NCBI GenBank assembly: GCA_012965485.1
Contig: DTSF01000002.1
Location: forward strand, 1-6,167
Direction: 5' to 3'
Length of the DNA stretch: 6,167 nt
From: Dehalococcoidia bacterium
GTDB taxonomy: Bacteria > Chloroflexota > Dehalococcoidia > SAR202 > UBA826
Below are positions 1 to 5,630 of the stretch, one piece after another. Position 1 is the first letter of the stretch, and every line of letters starts with the position of its first letter. Position numbers and translations under genes: made by a program. A model generated the notes under the pieces. It worked only from the letters and a program-made list of their open reading frames with translations. It had not been told where the DNA came from and searched no databases.

Positions 1-5
1 GTCAT

Positions 6-2597
6 ATGGACGTATTCTCTATGGCGACCCCGGCTCGACAACAATATTTGGACATCAAATCGAATCACCCAAACGATATTTTGCTATTTAGGATGGGGGA
101 TTTCTACGAAACCTTTGACGATGACGCCAAAGTGATGGCGAAAGATCTTCAAATAGCTTTAACCTCCAGAGAAATGGGAAAAGGTGAGAAAGTTCCCTTA
201 GCTGGGATTCCATATCATTCTCTTAACGGATATCTATCCAAGTTGGTCTCCAAAGGACACAGAATCGCGATTTGTGAACAGACTAGCGATCCAAGTACAT
301 CAAAAGGTATCGTAGACAGAGAAGTGGTTCGCATTGTGACTCCAGGCACTATTACAGAAGATCAACTTTTAGAAAACAATATCAACAACTATCTTGCCTC
401 AATAGTTATTAAAGACCATTCCGTAGGGGTTTCTTACGTAGACATTACAACGACAGAATTCCTGACAACTGAGATACAAATTGAAGATTTAACCACTGAA
501 ATAAATAGGATAAATCCCAGAGAAGTAATAATATCTAAACCCTTGCCTGGTAACATATCTGAGAACATAAATTCTTACATTACTTTGGTAGATGAAAAGG
601 GGTATATTGCTAATAACTCTCGCAAGATAGTTGAACAAAACTTCAGAGTAGCTTCGTTGGAATCATTTGGCTGCGACAAACTGATCCTTGGAATTGAAGC
701 AGCAGCTCAAATCATTGAATATTTAAAAACACATCAACAGTCCGCATTAAGAACCATCCCCACATTGAAAACATATTCCACCCAACCATTCATGTCTCTT
801 GACCAACAAACGAGTCGTAATTTAGAAATTTTTTCAAGTGGTAGAGAGAATTCTCAAGAATCCTCTTTGTACTCGATATTAGATAAAACCCAAACACCGA
901 TGGGAGGAAGATTACTCCGGAAATGGCTAGGGCAACCTCTACTAGAATTGGATCTACTTGAGGAAAGGCAAAAAGCCGTAGAATGGTTCATAGAAGATCC
1001 AATTCGAAGGGGTCATATCGCAAAAATTTTAACTTCCATATCAGATATTGAGCGCCTTACAACAAAGGTGAAAATGGGGACAGCGGGACCGAGAGATTTA
1101 ACCGGTCTAGGCAACAGTTTGGAAGTTATACCTGACCTTATCGCCATAGCAGGCAAGCGGACCGAAAGCGAAGACACTTTCTGGGTTCTCAATGAATTTA
1201 GTGACAATTCAATCCCATATGAAATAATTAAAAAATCTATTGAACCCGAAACTCCTCCAAATGTAGGGGAAGGAAGAACAATTAAGTCTGGTTTCTCCAG
1301 GACGTTGGATTTATTAAAGCAAGAATCTAGCGAAGCCAAAGCTAACATGGCTAACATTGAATCTCGCGAAAGAGAAAAGACGGGTATTAAATCGTTGAAA
1401 ATTGGATATAACAAGGTCTTCGGATATTACCTAGAAGTGAGTAATTCATATACCTCCCGAGTTCCCTCGGATTATGTACGTCGACAAACCCTCGTGGGAG
1501 GTGAAAGATACATCACGCCAGAAATGAAGGAATATGAATCAGTCATACTCAACACGAGTTCAAAAATAGAAGAAATCGAAAAAAGATTATTTGAAAAGAT
1601 TTGCTCTGATATATCTATACATCTAGAAGCATTACTAAAAACATCGTATGCAATTTCACTCATGGATGTGTTCTATTCCCTATCAAGAATTGCGTCGGAA
1701 CGTAATTACATTAAACCAATTCTTAATAACTCCGACACAATCGATATCAAATCAGGCAGACATCCAGTAATAGAACAAATCGTGGGTCCTGGCGAATTTG
1801 TGCCTAACGATACAAATTTATCGAGGAGATTCAACCAAATATTGCTGCTAACCGGCCCAAATATGTCTGGTAAATCCACCTACCTTCGTCAAGTTGGTAT
1901 TCTCACATTGATGGCTCAAATCGGCAGTTTCATACCAGCTGAATCTGCCACAATAGGAATTGTAGACAGAATATTTACGAGGGTAGGGCTGCAGGATGAC
2001 CTTACGAAAGGCCAATCAACTTTCATGGTAGAAATGCTGGAGACGGCATCCATATTAAACCAGGCAACTGAAAAATCCTTGATTATTCTTGACGAAATTG
2101 GTAGAGGTACCAGCACATATGATGGACTTGCAATAGCTCAAGCGGTAACGGAGTTTATTCATGAGGAAAAAACACTAGGGTGTAAAACATTATTCGCCAC
2201 TCACTACCATGAAATGACTGAGTTATCCGAACGTCTTGACAGAATAACTAACTTGCACGTATCCGTTTCCGACATAAATGGTGAAATAATATTCTTAAGG
2301 CAACTCTTGCCCGGGGGAGCAGATAAAAGTTATGGGGTACATGTAGCCAAATTGGCGGGCCTCCCGCCAAAAATCGTAGGAAGGGCATGGGAAATATTAG
2401 CAATGCTGGAAAATAATAAAAGTTCAATTGCATCCACATTGAATGAAAGCGCCAATAAACCGTTCCAAACACAGATGTTTACTTACCGTAATTGGCTAGA
2501 AGAAGAACTGGCAAACACTGATATAGACGCTATGACACCATTGGAAGCATTGATCAAATTGCAGTCACTGAAGGATCAGAACAAAAACTCGAACTAA
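6..2597 (+). CDS. mutS: DNA mismatch repair protein MutS
   Basis: MutS binds mispaired or looped bases in newly replicated DNA and, through ATP-driven clamp formation, recruits MutL. The 863-residue product is about the length of E. coli MutS (853). The N-terminal mismatch-binding domain shows GDFYETF at 31-37, with the Phe-x-Glu reader at F33/E35, followed by VPLAGIPYH and the conserved VTPGT near 111. The connector, lever and clamp domains fill roughly 125-560, including GYYLEVSNSY and ERYITPEMKEYE. The ATPase domain has Walker A GPNMSGKST at 617-625, Walker B LILDEIGRGTST-like with D696/E697, and the THYHE segment at 732-736. The C-terminal tail ends in the family's MTPLEALIKLQSLK helix. 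The gene looks intact. The start is uncertain: ATG at 6 is used, ATG at 21 (giving MATPARQQYLDIK) is equally family-like, and only five bases lie upstream, so a start outside the window is possible. It converges on aroE with overlapping stop codons. mutL is not visible. Confidence 0.98.
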   Translation: MDVFSMATPARQQYLDIKSNHPNDILLFRMGDFYETFDDDAKVMAKDLQIALTSREMGKGEKVPLAGIPYHSLNGYLSKLVSKGHRIAICEQTSDPSTSKGIVDREVVRIVTPGTITEDQLLENNINNYLASIVIKDHSVGVSYVDITTTEFLTTEIQIEDLTTEINRINPREVIISKPLPGNISENINSYITLVDEKGYIANNSRKIVEQNFRVASLESFGCDKLILGIEAAAQIIEYLKTHQQSALRTIPTLKTYSTQPFMSLDQQTSRNLEIFSSGRENSQESSLYSILDKTQTPMGGRLLRKWLGQPLLELDLLEERQKAVEWFIEDPIRRGHIAKILTSISDIERLTTKVKMGTAGPRDLTGLGNSLEVIPDLIAIAGKRTESEDTFWVLNEFSDNSIPYEIIKKSIEPETPPNVGEGRTIKSGFSRTLDLLKQESSEAKANMANIESREREKTGIKSLKIGYNKVFGYYLEVSNSYTSRVPSDYVRRQTLVGGERYITPEMKEYESVILNTSSKIEEIEKRLFEKICSDISIHLEALLKTSYAISLMDVFYSLSRIASERNYIKPILNNSDTIDIKSGRHPVIEQIVGPGEFVPNDTNLSRRFNQILLLTGPNMSGKSTYLRQVGILTLMAQIGSFIPAESATIGIVDRIFTRVGLQDDLTKGQSTFMVEMLETASILNQATEKSLIILDEIGRGTSTYDGLAIAQAVTEFIHEEKTLGCKTLFATHYHEMTELSERLDRITNLHVSVSDINGEIIFLRQLLPGGADKSYGVHVAKLAGLPPKIVGRAWEILAMLENNKSSIASTLNESANKPFQTQMFTYRNWLEEELANTDIDAMTPLEALIKLQSLKDQNKNSN

Positions 2598-3439
2598 TCT
2601 GCCAATGCTTCTTGGGCAGCCAAAAACATTACATCAACTGGGGCGTCCCTACCCGTCCACAGATTAAAGGAAGCAGCTCCCTGTAAAACGAGCATCGGTA
2701 GGCCTGTCAATATCTTAGCTCCCGCTTCAGCTGCATGTATCAACATAGGGGTTTTAAGGGGGTTATAAACCATATCATTTACTAAAACACCAGCTTTGAC
2801 ACTGAGACCCTCTAGTGGATTACAGTTTTCAACTGAGGTATGTTTCATCCCTATAGAGGTTGAATTAACGATCAGAGATGCCGAATCTACAGCCTTCAAA
2901 AAACCGGGACCATTTAATAATACAGGACTAACTTTGTCTTTGGCAGGAAATTCAGATGCCAATCTCTCAGCCCTATGATAAGTCCGATTTGCTATCACCA
3001 AAGAACCTACTTTATTTCCCACCAATGCATGGGCTGCAGCCCTAGCAGCGCCTCCTGCTCCTATTAACAGTACAGCTTCTCCTGAGGGGTCATAATTTCC
3101 ATATTCTGAAATAGCCTGAATAAACCCGACTGTGTCGGTGTTGTATCCCACCAAAGTACCGGAATCATTAACTATGGTGTTCACTGAACCTACCTTCTTC
3201 GCCCAATCATCCATTTCATCCAGCAACTCTATGACAGTTTCCTTAAAAGGAATGGTTACATTCGCACCCATAAAAGAAGTGCCTCTCAAAGCGTTCACTT
3301 TACCAGATAAGTCTTTTGGCTCAGTCGACCAAGCCTTGTAGGATGCCTTTATGCCCAAGAATTCAAAAGCTGCATTTTGGAAATACGGTGATATTGAGTG
3401 TCCTAACGGATACCCTAAGATTCCAGATTTTCTTAACAT
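2594..3439 (-). CDS. aroE: Shikimate dehydrogenase (NADP+)
   Basis: AroE reduces 3-dehydroshikimate to shikimate with NADPH in the cytoplasmic chorismate pathway. The 281-residue protein has the expected family length and both domains. The substrate domain shows GYPLGHSISP at 9-18 (shikimate-binding S15 and S17), NVTIPFKE at 60-67 with catalytic K66, SVNTIV at 85-90 (N87), and GYNTDTVG at 98-105 with D102 completing the Lys/Asp catalytic pair. The nucleotide domain shows the glycine loop GAGGAAR at 127-133 and NRTYHRA at 151-157, whose Asn-Arg-Thr-x-x-Arg pattern is the usual NADP(H) selector. Y225 lies in NDMVYNP and Q253 in LVLQGAASF. The ATG start gives the conserved N-terminus (LRKSGILGYPLGHS), and an in-frame TAG lies one codon upstream, so no longer form is possible. 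No clear Shine-Dalgarno precedes it. It is transcribed away from the glycosylase gene and towards mutS, so it appears monocistronic here. The NRTxxR motif and Lys/Asp pair favour AroE over YdiB-like quinate/shikimate dehydrogenases. Confidence 0.97.
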   Translation of the reverse strand: MLRKSGILGYPLGHSISPYFQNAAFEFLGIKASYKAWSTEPKDLSGKVNALRGTSFMGANVTIPFKETVIELLDEMDDWAKKVGSVNTIVNDSGTLVGYNTDTVGFIQAISEYGNYDPSGEAVLLIGAGGAARAAAHALVGNKVGSLVIANRTYHRAERLASEFPAKDKVSPVLLNGPGFLKAVDSASLIVNSTSIGMKHTSVENCNPLEGLSVKAGVLVNDMVYNPLKTPMLIHAAEAGAKILTGLPMLVLQGAASFNLWTGRDAPVDVMFLAAQEALAD

Positions 3440-3496
3440 AAACTAAATCCATAAAAGATTTGCTGTCATTTCTGATCCACGGCGAAACGAGTCTAG

Positions 3497-3522
3497 ATAT
3501 AAGAAATATAAGTTAATATAAG
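3497..3522. repeat. Three copies of ATATAAG in the divergent spacer
   Basis: The heptamer ATATAAG occurs at 3497-3503, 3506-3512 and 3516-3522, so copies start 9 and 10 bases apart, about one helical turn. The array lies between the divergent aroE and glycosylase genes. Its middle copy overlaps the predicted aroE -10. Each copy also contains TATAAG, which resembles a -10 for the plus strand, but none has a convincing -35 at 16-18 bases. It may be an operator array, a set of alternative -10 elements, or a chance result of low-complexity AT sequence. Confidence 0.5.
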
Positions 3523-3533
3523 AAGCACTTCAA
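3505..3533 (-). promoter_or_regulatory. Predicted sigma70-type promoter for aroE
   Basis: On the minus strand, a -35-like TTGAAG (3533-3528; first four bases match TTGACA) is separated by exactly 17 bases from a -10-like TATATT (3510-3505; five of six match TATAAT). The predicted transcription start is near 3498, giving a leader of about 58 bases before the aroE ATG. This was found by eye. The surrounding DNA is AT-rich, so chance matches are possible. Confidence 0.45.
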
Positions 3534-3541
3534 CAAAACAC

Positions 3542-3548
3542 AGGGTGA
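3542..3548 (+). promoter_or_regulatory. Likely ribosome binding site of the uracil-DNA glycosylase gene
   Basis: AGGGTGA lies 10 bases before the TTG at 3559. Its GGTGA part can pair with the UCACC of the 16S rRNA tail. It supports the TTG as the real start. No in-frame ATG, GTG or TTG lies between that codon and an in-frame TAA at 3514-3516. Confidence 0.5.
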
Positions 3549-3558
3549 AACGTCCAAA

Positions 3559-4194
3559 TTGAGTAACCAAGAACCAATCACAATTACTGCCTTGGAGCAT
3601 ACAGTCTCTCAATGCAAAAAATGTAGCTTATCGAAATCAAGAAGCCGTACGGTACCTGGCGAAGGTAATTACGATGCACAAGTTATGGTGATAGGGGAAG
3701 CTCCCGGTTTTAACGAAGACAAAACAGGTAGACCTTTCGCTGGTAGGGCCGGTAAATTGCTTAATGAACTCCTTGATTCAGTCGGCATAAAAAGATCCCA
3801 AATATACATCACAAATATGGTCAAGTGCCGGCCACCTAGTAATAGAGACCCCCAACAAACCGAGATAGATTCATGCGAACCATATCTAGCCCTGCAAATT
3901 TCGTTGATCAACCCTTCTGTAATAATCACGTTGGGAAGATTTTCTTTTTCAAAATTCTTCCCAAACATAACATTGAGTAAAGCTAGAGGAATTGTCCGTG
4001 AATGGAACGGTATTAAGATACTCCCGGTGTATCATCCAGCAGCGGCTCTCTATAATCCGAGCCTGAAACCCAAATTGTTACAAGATTTTCAAAAAATCAC
4101 TTCCTTGATCAATATAAATGAGCCATCCGTTTCTGACCAATCGCAAATGCCTCCTGCCACTCAACTAAGTTTATTTGACGATCATTTTGAATAA
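3559..4194 (+). CDS. Family 4 uracil-DNA glycosylase, iron-sulfur type
   Basis: The enzyme removes uracil from DNA, arising from cytosine deamination or dUTP incorporation, as the first step of base-excision repair. The 211-residue protein carries the family 4 signature. Four cysteines fit a [4Fe-4S] cluster: C19 and C22 (CKKC), then C90 and C106. GEAPG at 46-50 is followed by GRPFAGRAG at 57-65, TNMVKCRPP at 85-93, and HPAAAL at 159-164. GEAPG separates it from family 5 enzymes, which have GLAPA. The start must be TTG at 3559: it is the only usual start codon after the in-frame TAA at 3514, and the next internal Met would lose the first two cluster cysteines. After the catalytic core a polar tail ends in QLSLF (202-206) plus five residues, a match to the beta-clamp-binding consensus, suggesting docking to the replication clamp (inference). 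The 3' end overlaps the RNase J gene by up to 20 bases, implying co-transcription. Confidence 0.95.
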   Translation: MSNQEPITITALEHTVSQCKKCSLSKSRSRTVPGEGNYDAQVMVIGEAPGFNEDKTGRPFAGRAGKLLNELLDSVGIKRSQIYITNMVKCRPPSNRDPQQTEIDSCEPYLALQISLINPSVIITLGRFSFSKFFPNITLSKARGIVREWNGIKILPVYHPAAALYNPSLKPKLLQDFQKITSLININEPSVSDQSQMPPATQLSLFDDHFE

Positions 4195-5527
4195 CAAAAG
4201 ATTGAAGGTAATACCCCTTGGAGGCCTTGGAGAAATCGGCAAAAACATGATGGCCGTTGAATATGATGGTCAGATCATAATAATTGATGCCGGCATAGCG
4301 TTTCCGTCAGAAATTAAGCCGATATACAGTTTCGGTGTACCCGATACAACCTATTTAAACGAAAGGAAAAATATGATTTTGGGTATATTAATCACTCATG
4401 GACATGACGATCACATCGGTGGGTTATCACATTTTCTAAGTAATTTTAATGTGCCTGTATATTCAAGCAAATTAACTAGGGAATTTATCAAGTTCAAACT
4501 CGGTAATAAAAATCAACATGACTTACATATTATAAATTTTTATGAGTCATATTCTTTAGGGTGCTTCGAATTTCAATTCTTTCCCGTATGCCATTCAATT
4601 CCGGACGCCGCAGGCATAGCCTTAAAAAGCCCGGTAGGTTTATTAGTGCATACGGGGGATTTTAAGTTCGATGATAACCCGACACTTGGTAGACCTGTTG
4701 ATACTGAATATCTATCAAATTTATCTTCGAATACTAATTTGATTTTATGTTCGGACTCGACTTACGCTGAAAAGGATGGTTTTACAGATTCGGAATCTAC
4801 GTTGGAGGAGAAATTAAACCAAATAATTTCCGAATCTGAAGGTAGAGTATTAATTGCAACATTTTCTTCCCTGCTTTCTAGAATTCAACAAATTATCACT
4901 ATTTCTTCAATACTAGGTCGTAAGGTATCGGTGGTCGGTAGAAGCATGACTAGGAATCTTAAAGTCGCTCTCGATTTAGGATATGTATCTGATCCCCAAA
5001 AAACTGTTATCTCCCTAAAAGACTCAAAAAAATTGCCCGATCACAAAGTTTTGCTTATAACAACTGGTGCACAAGGTGAAAGTAGTTCTGCCATGGGTTT
5101 GATTTCCCGCGGTGAGCATAGTGATGTATCAATAAAAACCGGTGACACCATAGTCATATCATCATCTCCGATCCCCGGAAATGAGGTTAAATATTCCCAT
5201 ATGATAAATAATCTGTTCCGGCAGGGTGGACAGGTAATATATCAAAACATATCCCTTGTTCACGTCCACGGACACGGCAGCAGAGAAGATTTAAGGCACA
5301 TGATAGAGCTTGTTAAACCAAAATATTTTATACCCATCCATGGGGAAACAAGACATCTGGTGGCTCATGCAAATATCGCAGAAAAAAGTGGCCTAGAGAG
5401 GGAGAATATTTTTTTGATTGAAGATGGAGAGACTGTGGAATTCACAGGCAGCAAAGCGACACTGGGGAACAAAGTTCACTCTGGGACCGTATATATTGAC
5501 GGTTCAGGCCCACCAAAACCCCAATAA
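4175..5527 (+). CDS. rnj: Ribonuclease J-type metallo-beta-lactamase/beta-CASP nuclease, short form
   Basis: RNase J proteins are cytoplasmic 5'-3' exo- and endoribonucleases for mRNA decay and RNA maturation, using two zinc ions. The metal and catalytic set is complete: HGHDDH at 75-80 (H75, H77, D79, H80), H140 in VCHSIPD, D162 in HTGDF, H367 in HVHGHGS and H389 in PIHGE. The N-terminal PLGGLGEIGKNM is typical of RNase J. The beta-CASP domain spans roughly 200-345, with ATFSS and GRSM segments. Two oddities: the residue two before H367 is His, where relatives usually have Ser (SGH), and the protein stops at 450 residues, just after VYIDGSG, whereas most bacterial RNase J proteins run to about 555. 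The C-terminal domain is therefore absent, and no other frame downstream restores it. Start candidates are TTG at 4175, 4187 and 4202, with no clear ribosome site. The 4187 start gives a family-like N-terminus (MNNKRLKVIPLGG). Overlap with the glycosylase gene suggests translational coupling. Confidence 0.93.
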   Translation: MTIILNNKRLKVIPLGGLGEIGKNMMAVEYDGQIIIIDAGIAFPSEIKPIYSFGVPDTTYLNERKNMILGILITHGHDDHIGGLSHFLSNFNVPVYSSKLTREFIKFKLGNKNQHDLHIINFYESYSLGCFEFQFFPVCHSIPDAAGIALKSPVGLLVHTGDFKFDDNPTLGRPVDTEYLSNLSSNTNLILCSDSTYAEKDGFTDSESTLEEKLNQIISESEGRVLIATFSSLLSRIQQIITISSILGRKVSVVGRSMTRNLKVALDLGYVSDPQKTVISLKDSKKLPDHKVLLITTGAQGESSSAMGLISRGEHSDVSIKTGDTIVISSSPIPGNEVKYSHMINNLFRQGGQVIYQNISLVHVHGHGSREDLRHMIELVKPKYFIPIHGETRHLVAHANIAEKSGLERENIFLIEDGETVEFTGSKATLGNKVHSGTVYIDGSGPPKPQ

Positions 5528-5543
5528 ATTAGTGCGAACTCTG

Positions 5544-5571
5544 CTAGCATAAAATACCTATATTTTACTAG
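5544..5571 (+). other. Hairpin downstream of the RNase J gene
   Basis: An inverted repeat begins 16 bases after the RNase J stop. CTAG (5544-5547) pairs with CTAG (5568-5571), and TAAAATA (5550-5556) pairs with TATTTTA (5561-5567). The result is 11 base pairs with a two-base CA bulge on the left side and a four-base CCTA loop. It is AT-rich and has no following T-run, so it does not look like a classical intrinsic terminator. It could be an mRNA 3'-end structure or a protein-binding site. Confidence 0.45.
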
Positions 5572-5579
5572 ACTGAATT

Positions 5580-5609
5580 ACAGGATTTATTTGCTCTTAT
5601 TCCTGTTTA
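5580..5609 (+). other. Weak inverted repeat, possible poor terminator
   Basis: ACAGGA (5580-5585) and TCCTGT (5601-5606) are perfect reverse complements separated by 15 bases, and the right arm runs into a short TT. A six-pair stem with a long loop and almost no T-run is a weak intrinsic terminator at best. It may be chance. Confidence 0.2.
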
Positions 5610-5621
5610 GACACACGGCAT

Positions 5622-5625
5622 AGGT
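5622..5625 (+). promoter_or_regulatory. Possible minimal ribosome binding site before the ftsK-like start
   Basis: AGGT at 5622-5625 lies five bases before the ATG at 5631 and can pair with ACCU of the 16S rRNA tail. The intervening bases complete a perfect TATAAT at 5625-5630. If that hexamer were a working -10, transcription would begin after the ATG, so an AT-rich ribosome-binding spacer is the simpler reading. Confidence 0.35.
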
Positions 5626-5630
5626 ATAAT

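Noticed and set aside
1013..1414. 133-codon open frame on the minus strand inside mutS
   Set aside because: It lies entirely opposite a well-conserved part of mutS, its product has no recognisable motif, and it has no ribosome site. It is a shadow frame, as are the shorter ones at 1472-1663, 1916-2116 and 2248-2472.
2796..3341. Two plus-strand open frames (2796-2978 and 3132-3341) opposite aroE
   Set aside because: Both are short, lack recognisable domains and lie against the conserved aroE reading frame.
3494..3522. Plus-strand sigma70 promoter for the glycosylase gene
   Set aside because: Several TATAAG or TAGATA hexamers could act as a -10, but none has a recognisable -35 at 16-18 bases. 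I could not choose one.
3481..3552. Repeated GGYGAAACG at 3481-3489 and 3544-3552
   Set aside because: There are two copies of nine bases with one mismatch and no phasing or symmetry. The second overlaps the ribosome site, so chance is the simplest explanation.
3669..3968. 99-codon open frame on the minus strand inside the glycosylase gene
   Set aside because: It is antisense to the conserved GEAPG-to-cluster region of the glycosylase, and its translation has no family features.
5500..5580. Frameshift or premature stop that would explain the short RNase J
   Set aside because: Reading all three forward frames after 5500 gives no GDIG- or VLRDR-like continuation, and the next gene starts at 5631. 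The remaining space is too small for the missing domain of about 100 residues.
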